A DNA stretch of 64,000 bases from JAXMAO01 sp046350375 (GTDB lineage Bacteria; Planctomycetota; Phycisphaerae; UBA1845; UTPLA1): positions 62,001-126,000 of the forward strand of contig JAXMAO010000009.1 in the NCBI GenBank assembly GCA_046350375.1, read 5' to 3'. Position numbers and translations under genes: made by a program. Under the pieces are notes generated by a model, which made no database searches, was not told the DNA's origin, and was given only the letters and a program-made list of their open reading frames with translations. Shown piece by piece: positions 1 through 7,818 of this stretch (position 1 is its first letter; the number at the start of each line of letters is the position of its first letter).

Positions 1-109
1 CCACGCGCTCGCGAGCGCTCGCCACGCCCGGCGAATTCGCCACCCGCGCTACCGGCGCCAGGCCGATCAGATCCGCGCGCACGCCTCCGGCTCCCTGGGG
101 GTTACTGGC

Positions 110-430
110 TTACTTGGCGCTGGTCACCCTCACGAATCGCGTCACGCTGCCCAGGTCGCGCAGCACGTCGATCGTGGCGCGAATCTGGCACGAGGCCCCG
201 GCCTGCGGCTGGATCAGCCGCGGGGCAAACGGCCGCACCCACCAGATGCGCCCGCCGCGGCGTCGACCCTGCATCTGCCGCGTCCGCAGCTTGGTCCGCA
301 GCCGGTCGGCCCGCTGGTTGACCGGGTCCTTCTTGAACAGCCGCGACAGCGTCTTGGCGGCCGCCTCGCTGGTCGGGCGGCGGGTGACTTCGAGCTTGAC
401 CATGCTGCCGGGCTTGATGTCGGGCACCAT
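110..430 (-). CDS. Small basic protein of unknown function
   Basis: A 106-residue Arg/Lys-rich protein that I do not assign to a family. The ATG at 430 has a GGAG box six bases upstream, which supports both the start and the reality of the gene. The N-terminal part (MVPDIKPGSMVKLEVTRRPT) looks like an ordered fold, and the middle (about residues 45-65) is strongly basic (QGRRRGGR), which could suit nucleic acid or ribosome contact, but that is inference. There is no signal peptide or membrane segment. Bases 1-109 downstream hold nothing I can identify. The overlapping plus-strand reading frame lacks a comparable start and is treated as a shadow. Confidence 0.6.
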   Translation of the reverse strand: MVPDIKPGSMVKLEVTRRPTSEAAAKTLSRLFKKDPVNQRADRLRTKLRTRQMQGRRRGGRIWWVRPFAPRLIQPQAGASCQIRATIDVLRDLGSVTRFVRVTSAK

Positions 431-606
431 CGAAAACTCCTCGATTGCAAACGGGACACTATACGCGATCCGCCGCCGGCTGCAAGTCCGCGATCGCGGG
501 CGGGTTGCGTCGCCGCGCCCGGCCGTTCAAACCTGTCGCCGCGGCGCGTGTCTGACCCGGTGCGGGCCGTGCGGCTGAGCCGCTGCGGCGCGCGGGAGGC
601 GCGGAC

Positions 607-1047
607 ATGCGGCGGACGATCCGGACGTTGGGGCGCAACTTATCTGTGCGGCGCGAGTTGGGAGCGACGGCCCTCGCCGCCATGCTGGCGATCGGAGTCA
701 CCGGCTGCGGCACCGGCGTCTATCAGGACCTCCGCCACGCCGTCGGCGACCACGACGACAGTCACGACGGCTACGACGACGGCAGCTTCGATTTCGGATT
801 CGGATTCGGCGGTTTGTTCGGCGGACTGTACGGGCCCGATCCGTATTACGACCCCGGCGTCGCCTACTACGACGATGGGTACTACGCCGGCGACCCGTAC
901 TTCGACCCCTACGGCGATGGCTTCGGCGGCCCGGACGGATACTTCGACCCCGGCTCCCCGGACGACTATTACGGCGACTATCCGTATGACGATTATCCGT
1001 ACGACGACTATCCGGGCGACCTTCCGCCGGACGACTACTTCGAGTAG
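607..1047 (+). CDS. Asp/Tyr/Gly-rich acidic lipoprotein
   Basis: A 146-residue protein with a signal peptide ending in a lipobox (VTGC, Cys34), so it is probably lipid-anchored in the cell envelope. The mature part is low complexity: a His/Asp patch (DHDDSHDGYDDG), a Gly/Phe stretch, then repeated Asp-Asp-Tyr and Tyr-Pro-Tyr units to the C-terminus. The start at 607 follows a GGGAGG box. No family is recognised. Acidic Asp/Tyr repeats could bind cations or give adhesive or structural properties, but nothing in the sequence proves this. It stands alone between a minus-strand gene and the minus-strand MauE/rhodanese pair. Confidence 0.75.
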   Translation: MRRTIRTLGRNLSVRRELGATALAAMLAIGVTGCGTGVYQDLRHAVGDHDDSHDGYDDGSFDFGFGFGGLFGGLYGPDPYYDPGVAYYDDGYYAGDPYFDPYGDGFGGPDGYFDPGSPDDYYGDYPYDDYPYDDYPGDLPPDDYFE

Positions 1048-1083
1048 CGGGCGCCGGGCCGGTGAGGCGCCGCGCAGCCCGAA

Positions 1084-1770
1084 TCAGTGGGCCGGCGCCG
1101 CCGCCACCCATGCACCGGCCGCAGATGCCTCGACCCGCGGCCGCGCGGCGCGCCACGCCAGCACGGCCGCGACCACGAACATCAGGTCTTCGAGCAGCCC
1201 CTGCTGCACGCCGCCGCTGCCGTGACCAAAGCAGCCGCACGAGATATCGAGCTTGAGCACGGCCGCCCGCGCCAGCGCGACGATGAAGATCGCCAGCATC
1301 GCCAGGATCAGCCCAACGCCGATCCGCCGCCACGCGGGCGAGAGCAGCGCCAGCCCGGCCGCCACCTCCCACCACGGCAGCACGATCGCCAGCGGGTGAA
1401 CCGCCTCGAGCGGCAGCATTTTGTAGTACGTGATGCTCTTCGCGAATGCGTCGGGATCGTGGATCTTCACCGCGCCGGCCACGACGAACACCGCCGCCAG
1501 CGCCGCCACCGCCAGGCCGCGTGTTCCCGCGCCCGGCCACGCCAACGCCAGCGCGTTGACGATGCAGAAGCCGATCGGCAGGCGCCAGTCGACGCTCGGA
1601 TGAAACGCCGGCGCGGGCTGCCCGTTCTTGGCCGCCTCGACCACGGCCAGCGCGTGGCGCTTCAAGTCGGCCGGACGGTTGTGCACCACCAGCGCCGCGG
1701 TCGTGATTGTCACCGCCGCGCACAGCGCCAGGCCGAACAGAGACGCGCGCGAAATGGATCGAGTCGCCAT
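1084..1770 (-). CDS. MauE/DoxX-type integral membrane protein
   Basis: A 228-residue protein with about five hydrophobic helices, including an N-terminal one at residues 10-30, and a conserved Ser-Cys-Gly-Cys-Phe-Gly motif at residues 177-182. These are typical of the MauE branch of the DoxX superfamily, whose members support disulfide or quinone-linked maturation of periplasmic redox proteins. The ATG at 1770 overlaps the stop of the upstream rhodanese gene (ATGA), so the two are translationally coupled. The likely role is moving reducing equivalents across the inner membrane for a periplasmic thiol or sulfur reaction. The substrate is not deducible. Confidence 0.8.
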   Translation of the reverse strand: MATRSISRASLFGLALCAAVTITTAALVVHNRPADLKRHALAVVEAAKNGQPAPAFHPSVDWRLPIGFCIVNALALAWPGAGTRGLAVAALAAVFVVAGAVKIHDPDAFAKSITYYKMLPLEAVHPLAIVLPWWEVAAGLALLSPAWRRIGVGLILAMLAIFIVALARAAVLKLDISCGCFGHGSGGVQQGLLEDLMFVVAAVLAWRAARPRVEASAAGAWVAAAPAH

Positions 1771-2261
1771 CACTCCAGCCCCATCGCGATCGGCAGATCG
1801 GTTCGCTTGCCCAGCAGCTCCCAGCCCGGCTTGAAGATGCGGAGCTGTGCCTTGTCCAGCCCGGCGCCAACCAGGAACTCGAACACCTCGTTGCTCGCCT
1901 CGCACTGTCCGCCGCCGCAGTAGATGATGACCGGCCGATCGCGCGGCAGCGCCGTGTTGACCGTGCCGATGTACTGCTCCTTCTCGGTCGAGGGGATGTT
2001 GATCGCGCCGGCGATGTGGCCGGCCGAGAATTCCTCGGGCTTGCGGGCGTCGACGAAGGTGGCCGTGCCGTCGCGCAGCGCGGCCGCGAACTCGTCGAAG
2101 GTCAGTTCGACCTGCTTCTCGAGCTCGGGGTTGACGCCGGGGTTGGCGCTGGCGGCGCGGTCGACCTGCCAGGCCAGCGGCTTGCCGCGCACGGCGTTGG
2201 TGAACGCCGCCGCGGCGGTCGCAGACATCAGCAGGATGAATATTCGGGTGATGGTCCGCAT
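1770..2261 (-). CDS. Secreted rhodanese-domain protein
   Basis: A 163-residue protein with an N-terminal signal-like helix (about residues 1-20) followed by one rhodanese domain. The DARKPEEFSAGHI segment at 71-83 is the family's CH2A motif, and the active-site loop begins at Cys115 in YCGGGQCEAS. A second Cys (Cys120) follows five residues later, in place of the Arg that usually closes this loop, so a dithiol redox role is possible rather than simple sulfur transfer. Export suggests a periplasmic location. The stop codon overlaps the start of the MauE-type gene, which supports a joint thiol or sulfur function. No strong ribosome binding site is visible. Confidence 0.85.
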   Translation of the reverse strand: MRTITRIFILLMSATAAAAFTNAVRGKPLAWQVDRAASANPGVNPELEKQVELTFDEFAAALRDGTATFVDARKPEEFSAGHIAGAINIPSTEKEQYIGTVNTALPRDRPVIIYCGGGQCEASNEVFEFLVGAGLDKAQLRIFKPGWELLGKRTDLPIAMGLE

Positions 2262-2291
2262 GATCGAACCGGGCGGCGGCCGACTCGAGCG

Positions 2292-2329
2292 CCATCACAA
2301 CCCGGGCACGGCTGCCCGGGTTGCGATGG
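2292..2329. repeat. Long GC-rich hairpin
   Basis: An inverted repeat with an 11 bp perfect stem (CAACCCGGGCA pairing with TGCCCGGGTTG, loop CGGC), extended after one mismatch by CCATC/GATGG. It lies between the DUF1573 stop and the rhodanese start. There is no T-run on either strand, so it is not a classical intrinsic terminator. It could be a transcript-end hairpin or a copy of a dispersed palindromic element. Confidence 0.6.
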
Positions 2330-2380
2330 TCTCGGAACTCGATGCCTTGTCAGCGCGGCCGAAATCCAGACGCGCGGCGA

Positions 2381-3652
2381 TCAGTGCCCGCCGCTCGGAG
2401 CCACCACCGGCCGGGCCGCGGCCGCCGGCTGCGTCGTGGTGGGCCGGCCGGCCTGGTTCTGGATCACGATCGGGCGATTCATCGGAATGTTCGGCGCCGT
2501 GCGGGCGATGTTGTTGGGCGTCATCTGCACGGCCTGGATCGGCACCGTGATCACCTTGGCCGACTCATGCGTCGTGTTGAACGTCAGGTTCAGCGAGCCG
2601 CTGGTCGGCAGGTCGGTCCCGGCGGGGAACTTCAGGATGACGCGGAACCGCTTGCCCGGCTGATCCTCGGCCAGGCGCGTCTGGATCTTCTCGTTGTTCA
2701 CCTTGATCTCGCTGATCTTCAGATCGGCACCGGCATTGTAGGTCACGTAGACCGCCAGCTCCTTGTCGGCCGTGATCGGCGTCGGCACCATCAGCCGCGC
2801 CGGCTGCACCTCGACCGCCGGCGGAACATAGGCCGTCGCCGTGATCGTCACGGTCGGATACTTGGTCGCACCGGTGTCCATGGTGATGTTGGCGGTCTGC
2901 GCGCCGATCGTGAACGGCGGCATGGCCGTCACCGTCACGTCATATTCCTTCCCGGCGGTCACCGGCTTGACCTCGACGCGGAAGACCGGGTTGCTGCTCT
3001 TGACGTTCTTCAGGTCGATCTTCTCGTCGAGCCGGTTGGTGACCTTCACGACCTGCGACTTGGCCTTGCCGTCGATGATCGAGCCCATGTTCACGTACGG
3101 CGGCTGGACGTCGACTGGCGCCCAGATGGTGCCCTTCAGCCACAGCACGACGTCGGCCTGACCGGGCACGTTCGTGGTCACGGTCACGGTCTTCTGGACC
3201 GGGGCGTTCATCTTCTCCGTCCGCAGCGAGATCGGGATCTTGCCGGTCTTGCCCGGCTCGACCCGGCGATCCCAGTCGCCGGCGGTCGTGCAGCCGCAGC
3301 CCGGTCGAACGCTGACCACCTCGAGTGTCGCGTTGCCGCGATTGGTGAACCAGAAATCGTGGCGAATCGGCTCGCCGGCCATGACCTTGCCGAAGTCATA
3401 GGTGGGCGTGTCGAAGACAATCTGCGGGCCGGTGCCCGGCTTGGCCGGAGCGGCGGGCGTCGCGGTCGCGCCCGGAGTCGCGGTCGTGCCCGGGGTCGCC
3501 GGAGTGACAGGCTTCGCACCGACCGGCTGCTGCACGGCGACCGGCGCGGCGCCGGCCGGCTTGGGCGGATCTTCGGCCCACACGCGGGCGACCACTCCCA
3601 ACATCGTCGCCGCGGCGGCGACCCGGATCAGCGTGCCATGGTAGAGGCGCAT
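2381..3652 (-). CDS. Secreted DUF1573-domain protein
   Basis: A 423-residue exported protein: signal peptide (about 1-26, ending VWAED), a Pro/Ala/Thr-rich linker (29-75), then Ig-like beta domains. The first is a DUF1573 domain with the signature YDFGKVMAGEPIRHDFWFTN and the RPGCGCTTAG turn at 117-126; later repeats are more divergent and the C-terminus is Pro/Ala-rich. DUF1573 is an ASPM/SPD-2/Hydin-type beta-sandwich common in envelope proteins of Planctomycetota and Bacteroidota, with no established enzyme activity. The chosen ATG at 3652 has AGGAG nine bases upstream; an earlier in-frame start at 3724 lacks such a site and would place the signal peptide internally. Confidence 0.85.
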   Translation of the reverse strand: MRLYHGTLIRVAAAATMLGVVARVWAEDPPKPAGAAPVAVQQPVGAKPVTPATPGTTATPGATATPAAPAKPGTGPQIVFDTPTYDFGKVMAGEPIRHDFWFTNRGNATLEVVSVRPGCGCTTAGDWDRRVEPGKTGKIPISLRTEKMNAPVQKTVTVTTNVPGQADVVLWLKGTIWAPVDVQPPYVNMGSIIDGKAKSQVVKVTNRLDEKIDLKNVKSSNPVFRVEVKPVTAGKEYDVTVTAMPPFTIGAQTANITMDTGATKYPTVTITATAYVPPAVEVQPARLMVPTPITADKELAVYVTYNAGADLKISEIKVNNEKIQTRLAEDQPGKRFRVILKFPAGTDLPTSGSLNLTFNTTHESAKVITVPIQAVQMTPNNIARTAPNIPMNRPIVIQNQAGRPTTTQPAAAARPVVAPSGGH

Positions 3653-3774
3653 CTTTTTTCGCTCCTGGGCTTTAGAATCAACCGTCGACGACCGCGGATC
3701 GGTCACCTTCGGGCGCGGTTGCACGGTGTTATTCGTGCCGCAGCGGCAAGCGCTCGCGGGTCGAATGGAAAAAT

Positions 3775-4476
3775 ATGACGGTGTCGCAATCTCCCCCCCG
3801 CGATGACGCCGCCCGGCCGGCCGCCGTTTCGCAGGCCGCGCGCCCGCGCCGCGCCGCCGCGCCCGACGCGGCGCAGCTCGCCGCGCTCGCCCAGCGCGTC
3901 GCCGCCGGAGATGACGACGCCTTCGAGCAGATTCACGCCCGGCTGCGGGCCGGCATGCTGCGCTATTTCGGCGGGCGGATCGGCGCAGCCCCGGAGCTGG
4001 CCGAAGAGCTGGCCCAGCAGGCCTTCGTGCTCACCTGGCAGGCGCTGCGCGCCGGCCGCTACGACCCCGCGCGGGCCGCCGTTTCGACCTTTGTTTACGC
4101 GGTCGCCGTCAAGGTGTGGCTGCGCTGGCGGCGAGACCCGCGCAACGACGCCCGCGCCACCGTCGCCCGCGTCGCGCGGGAGCGTCCCGAAACATCCGAC
4201 GTCGCCGAGCCGCTGGCGGCCGCCGAGCTGCTCGACGCCTTGCGCGCCGCGCTGGCCGCCCGCGACGGGCCCGACGCCCTGGCCGACGACGAGCGGGAGG
4301 TGCTGCTGGCGCTGGTCGGGGGCGAATCGGAGCGGTCGCTGGCCGCCCGCGACGGCGTCGCCCCCAGCACCATTCACACCCGTAAGACCGCGGCGATCGC
4401 CAAGCTCCGCCGCCGGCTGGTCGAGCGCGGGTTCTCGGCGGCCGATGTCGAGCGCATCGCCGAGTGGGGCGAATAA
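3775..4476 (+). CDS. ECF RNA polymerase sigma factor
   Basis: A 233-residue ECF sigma factor. A disordered Ala/Pro/Arg-rich leader (1-33) precedes region 2 (about 36-122; AGDDDAFEQIHARL, then ELAQQAFVLTWQALRAG and VSTFVYAVAVKVWLRWRR), and region 4 follows (about 150-216; DDEREVLLALVGGESERSLA and the HTH helix VAPSTIHTRKTAAIAKLRRR). It is divergent from the DUF1573 gene. The next gene, 50 bases downstream, encodes a membrane protein with a zinc-type anti-sigma motif, so this is probably a sigma/anti-sigma pair controlling an envelope response. The target promoters are unknown. Confidence 0.9.
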   Translation: MTVSQSPPRDDAARPAAVSQAARPRRAAAPDAAQLAALAQRVAAGDDDAFEQIHARLRAGMLRYFGGRIGAAPELAEELAQQAFVLTWQALRAGRYDPARAAVSTFVYAVAVKVWLRWRRDPRNDARATVARVARERPETSDVAEPLAAAELLDALRAALAARDGPDALADDEREVLLALVGGESERSLAARDGVAPSTIHTRKTAAIAKLRRRLVERGFSAADVERIAEWGE

Positions 4477-4526
4477 GGGGATGAGTTGGCGTGCAGCCCG
4501 GACGAGGTCGGGGGGAAGGGTCCGCC

Positions 4527-5180
4527 ATGACGGAACGCCAGAGTGACCAGATCGAAACGCTGCTGCGGATGGCCCTCGAGAGCGAGAGCCTGGCAGACCC
4601 TTCCGCGGAGCGCGCCGGGGGCGCCGCTCCGCCCGTTCTCGGCGCCGCGCCCGCCGGCAGTGCCTGCCTCCGCATCGGCCGGCTGAATGCGATCGCCGCC
4701 GGCGTCGCCGCCGCGCGGGCCGAGTCTCTCCACGTGTCCGACTGCGGCATCTGCGCCGCGCGGCTCCGAGCGCTGCGCGGCGGCGCGACGGGCGCTGCAG
4801 CCGCAAGTGTGCCGTCGCGCTGGCAGCGCTGGGCTTTCCGCCTTGGCACCGGCGCGGTGGCGGCGGCGCTGTTCCTGATGGTCACGCATCGCGCCCCGCC
4901 GGCGCGGCTGCCCGGCGGCGCAGTGATACCCCCGACGTGGAACCTGACCGCCTTCCCCGCCAACCGGACGCAGTACCAGTGCCTGCAAGGCGACGCCAAC
5001 TGCGACGGCGTCGTCTCGGCGTCCGACGTGCCGGTGCTGGTGCTGGCGATGGCCCGGCCCGATGTCTACAGCATCGACTTCCCGGGGTGCGACTCGCTCT
5101 GCTCCAACGACCTGAACGGCGACGGCGTGGTCGACGGCAGCGACCTGGTCGAGCTGGTTCAGTGCGTCGGCACGAACTGA
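4527..5180 (+). CDS. Membrane anti-sigma factor with extracytoplasmic dockerin
   Basis: A 217-residue protein. The N-terminal cytoplasmic part carries His69-x3-Cys73-x2-Cys76, the HxxxCxxC zinc motif of ZAS anti-sigma factors, followed by a Leu-rich helix. One membrane segment lies at about 101-120. The outside part ends in a type I dockerin-like pair of EF loops: Asp156-x-Asn158-x-Asp160-Gly to Asp167, and Asp195-x-Asn197-x-Asp199-Gly to Asp206, with extra Cys residues between them. The ATG at 4527 follows GGGGGAAGGG; an upstream start at 4491 is less likely. It sits directly behind the ECF sigma gene, so it probably holds that factor inactive. The dockerin suggests sensing of calcium or of an extracellular partner, which is inference. 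Confidence 0.75.
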   Translation: MTERQSDQIETLLRMALESESLADPSAERAGGAAPPVLGAAPAGSACLRIGRLNAIAAGVAAARAESLHVSDCGICAARLRALRGGATGAAAASVPSRWQRWAFRLGTGAVAAALFLMVTHRAPPARLPGGAVIPPTWNLTAFPANRTQYQCLQGDANCDGVVSASDVPVLVLAMARPDVYSIDFPGCDSLCSNDLNGDGVVDGSDLVELVQCVGTN

Positions 5181-5239
5181 TCGGCCCCGCACGGGCGCGC
5201 CGGCGGCCTCACACTTTCCACATTCCAGCCTCGCGAATG

Positions 5240-5270
5240 AAAAACGCCCGCCCACGATCGTGGACGGGCG
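5240..5270 (-). terminator. Intrinsic terminator of the hsp20 genes
   Basis: The inverted repeat at 5245-5270 (CGCCCG-C-CCACGATCGTGG-A-CGGGCG, one mismatch) is followed on the minus strand by five T residues (plus-strand A run 5240-5244). It lies 25 bases beyond the stop of the minus-strand Hsp20 gene and may also stop plus-strand transcription from the anti-sigma gene. Confidence 0.8.
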
Positions 5271-5294
5271 CGAACGGTCGTCGTTTCGAACCCC

Positions 5295-5696
5295 TTACTT
5301 GGCGTCGACGCGAATCGTCCGCGGCTTGGCCGCCTCGGTCTTCCGCAGGCGGATCGTCAGCACGCCGTTGCGATAGTCGGCCGCGACGTTCGCGGGATCA
5401 AGCGTGTCGCCGAGCGTGAAGTCGCGCTCGTAGTCGCCGATGCCGAACTCACCCAGCAGCCACGGCTGGGCCTCATCGGGCCGACGATGGACCCGGGCCC
5501 GCAGCGACAGGGTGCCGTTCTCAATTCGAACGTCGATCTCTTCGGCGGTCGTGCCGGGCATGTCGGCAGTGACGATCAGCTCGTCGGCCCGCTCGACGAT
5601 GTCGACCGCCGGGCGATAGGTCCGGCTCGTCCGCGCCGCCTCGCGCCGCGCGGGCAAGGCCGACTTGGATCGCTGAAGCATTCCGCTGGGACTCAT
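5295..5696 (-). CDS. Hsp20 small heat shock protein (second copy)
   Basis: A 133-residue alpha-crystallin-domain chaperone. The domain spans about residues 27-130 (RPAVDIVERADELIVTADMP at its start), with the usual G-x-L-x-I-x-L at its end (NGVLTIRLRK). It is cytoplasmic and holds unfolding proteins in a refoldable state. The ATG at 5696 has AAAGGAG eight bases upstream. It lies 88 bases downstream of a second hsp20 gene on the same strand, and the two diverge clearly, so this is an old duplication; they may assemble together. A terminator follows. Confidence 0.93.
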   Translation of the reverse strand: MSPSGMLQRSKSALPARREAARTSRTYRPAVDIVERADELIVTADMPGTTAEEIDVRIENGTLSLRARVHRRPDEAQPWLLGEFGIGDYERDFTLGDTLDPANVAADYRNGVLTIRLRKTEAAKPRTIRVDAK

Positions 5697-5784
5697 GTGT
5701 CTTTACTCCTTTTTATCGTCTTGCCGTCGCGTTCTACGGTCTCCCGTTTGCGGCGAGTCCGCCGCGCCGGGCTCCCCGGCCGGG

Positions 5785-6228
5785 TTACTTGTCCAGCGCC
5801 TTGACCTCGATCCGCCGCGGCCGCGCCGTCGGCGACTTCGGCAGCGTCACCCGCAGCACGCCCTGGTGCAGCTCGGCGGTGACGTGATCGGCGTCGATGT
5901 CCACCGGCAGGGACAGCGACCGCAGGAACGACCCGGTCATCCGCTCGCGGCGGTGCACGGTGGCGTCCTTCGGCTCTTCCAGCTTGCGCTCGCCCTTGAT
6001 CGTCAGCTCGCCGCCCAGCACGGTCAGCTCGATGTCCGACATCGTAAGACCCGGCAGCTCGGCCTCGACGAACACGTTCTGCTCGTCCTCCCACACGTTC
6101 AGCGCCGGAAATCCGCGCGCCCAGCCGAAGTCGAACGACACGTCCGGCAGGAACTCGCCAAACAGCCGGTCCATCTCGTCGCGCAGGCGGTGAATCGGGC
6201 TGGTCTCGTCCAAACGTCGCAGGAACAT
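5785..6228 (-). CDS. Hsp20 small heat shock protein (first copy)
   Basis: A 147-residue alpha-crystallin family chaperone. An amphipathic N-terminal region (IHRLRDEMDRLFGEFL) precedes the core domain (about 40-140: PALNVWEDEQNVFVEAELPG, then QGVLRVTLPK near the end). The C-terminus ARPRRIEVK contains the basic I-x-V tail used for oligomerisation. The ATG at 6228 has GGAGG nine bases upstream, preferred over an in-frame start at 6285 that has no such site. It heads the two-gene hsp20 unit and is divergent from rnfC. An inverted repeat in the shared upstream region may be its heat shock control site. Confidence 0.93.
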   Translation of the reverse strand: MFLRRLDETSPIHRLRDEMDRLFGEFLPDVSFDFGWARGFPALNVWEDEQNVFVEAELPGLTMSDIELTVLGGELTIKGERKLEEPKDATVHRRERMTGSFLRSLSLPVDIDADHVTAELHQGVLRVTLPKSPTARPRRIEVKALDK

Positions 6229-6392
6229 GGTTTGAATCCTCCTTCCAACAGCGGCCGAACCGCCGGCCGCACCCATGACAGACACCTACCGCCGCACCAA
6301 TCTGCAAACCGCGTGCCAGCCCCGGCCGGCTCGAACACCCCGCTGCACGCCCTTTCAGCCGCGATTTCCCGGCCGCCGCTCTGCCTGCCGGC

Positions 6393-6414
6393 CTGCCACG
6401 TGTCACTCTGGCAG
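6393..6414. promoter_or_regulatory. Inverted repeat between hsp20 and rnfC
   Basis: CTGCCA, ten bases, TGGCAG forms a perfect six-base inverted repeat in the 267-base divergent region, about 165 bases upstream of the first hsp20 start. A related CTGGCAGAC word recurs near 6505. No CIRCE (TTAGCACTC-N9-GAGTGCTAA) element was found. The site could be a heat shock operator; this is inference from position. Confidence 0.35.
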
Positions 6415-6495
6415 ACAGCCCGTCCGCTTGGCGAGCGGCTGGTCCGACGGCCGCGGGCGCGTATCATCCCGCCACCGCGGAGGCCGCTTTCGACC

Positions 6496-7818
6496 GTGTC
6501 GCTCCTGGCAGACTGGCTTGACGCTCGCCGCACCTTTCCCGGCGGCCTCTACCTGCCCGACGACAAGGGGCGGACCGCCCGGCGTCCGATCCGCCCGCTG
6601 CCGCTCTGCGGTCCGCTGCGCGTGCCGCTGCAACGCGCCGCCGACCTGCCGACGCGCATCGGTGTCCGCGCCGGGCAGCGCGTCGCCGCCGGTGAACTGC
6701 TGGCCGAGCCGGCCGCGCCTGATTCGCTCCCCGTCCATGCCCCGACCGCCGGACAGATTCAGGCGCTGACCCGCGCCTGGCTGCCGCGCGACGGGTGGCT
6801 GCCGGCCGCGGACCTCGCGCCCGACCGGCCCGCCGACTGGCACGCCGCGCCGCTGGGGGCGGCGCCGGCTCCGGCCCGCACGCTGGAAGAGCTGCGCCAG
6901 GCGTCGGTGTTCGAGCCGCTCTGGCATCGGCCGCTGCACGCGGTGCTGGCGCAGGCCGGCGCGGCGCGGGCCGATCACCTGGTGATCAGCGCGGTCGAGA
7001 CCGAGCCGCTGCTGACGGCGGACCTGCGAACGCTCATCGAAGACCAGGCCCGCATCGTGCAGACGATCGAGCAGTTGGCCGGGCTGATCGAGCCGCGCCC
7101 GGCGCGGGTCAGCCTGGCGGTCTGCGTCCGCCATCGCCGGGTGGTGCGCGAGTTGCGGGCGCGGGTTGCGCACGGCGCGGTCCGCGTTGTGGCGCTGAAC
7201 GACAAGTTTCCGCAGGACCATCCGCGGCTGCTGAGCCACGTCGTTGCGCGGCGGCGCGTTCCGGCGATCGGCAGCCCGCTGGACGCGAAGGTGTGCGTGC
7301 TGTCGCTGGCGGCGGTGCGGGCGGCGGCCGACGCGGTGTGCGACGGTCGCCCGAGCGTGTCGCGCGTGGTGACGCTGGCGGGCGACGCGGTCGGTGAGCC
7401 GGAAAATTACCTGGTCCCGTTCGGCACGCCGGCGCAGCTGCTGGCGCGCGCGATCGCGCGCAGCGCGGTCACGCTGGTCGCCGGCGGCCTGATGACCGGC
7501 GTGGCGCGCACCCGACGACGCGGCGGTCGTGTCGGCCGACTGCGCCGGACTGAGCGTGCTGTCGAGCGCCGCGCGCGCGGCGCGACGCCGTGCGTCCACT
7601 GCGGCTGGTGCATCGAGGACTGCCCGGTCGGCATCGACCCGGTGGCGCTCTTTCCGCTCGATCTGGTGCCGCAAATCGACGCGCGCCGGGCGCGCGAAGC
7701 GCGCTCGTGCATCCAGTGCGGACTGTGCAGCTACGTCTGCCCGGCGGCCCTGCCGCTGGCCGAGTCGCTGGCGCGAACCGCCGTGCGCCTGGCATGGCCG
7801 CCGGGAGAGAGCCGATGA
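6496..7818 (+). CDS. rnfC: RnfC-like electron transport subunit, with apparent compensating frameshifts
   Basis: A 440-residue protein of the RnfC family. It has an N-terminal barrel-sandwich region (FPGGLYLPDDKG, then GVRAGQRVAAGELLAEPA), a middle Rossmann-like part containing ETEPLLTADLRTLIE, and two C-terminal [4Fe-4S] sites (CVHCGWCIEDCP near 365, CIQCGLCSYVCP near 405). The usual GGAGFP flavin/NADH-binding motif before the EP-LTAD segment is not recognisable. Between about 7505 and 7580 the family-like reading (PDDAAVVSADCAGLSVL) is in the +1 frame, so one extra base and then one missing base appear to flank a 25-codon stretch. Start is GTG 6496, with GGAGG 12 bases upstream. It overlaps rnfD by ATGA. 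Confidence 0.75.
   Translation: MSLLADWLDARRTFPGGLYLPDDKGRTARRPIRPLPLCGPLRVPLQRAADLPTRIGVRAGQRVAAGELLAEPAAPDSLPVHAPTAGQIQALTRAWLPRDGWLPAADLAPDRPADWHAAPLGAAPAPARTLEELRQASVFEPLWHRPLHAVLAQAGAARADHLVISAVETEPLLTADLRTLIEDQARIVQTIEQLAGLIEPRPARVSLAVCVRHRRVVRELRARVAHGAVRVVALNDKFPQDHPRLLSHVVARRRVPAIGSPLDAKVCVLSLAAVRAAADAVCDGRPSVSRVVTLAGDAVGEPENYLVPFGTPAQLLARAIARSAVTLVAGGLMTGVARTRRRGGRVGRLRRTERAVERRARGATPCVHCGWCIEDCPVGIDPVALFPLDLVPQIDARRAREARSCIQCGLCSYVCPAALPLAESLARTAVRLAWPPGESR

Noticed and set aside
1..109. A tRNA or other RNA gene in the first 109 bases
   Set aside because: No cloverleaf or conserved T-loop could be drawn; the stretch is only GC-rich.
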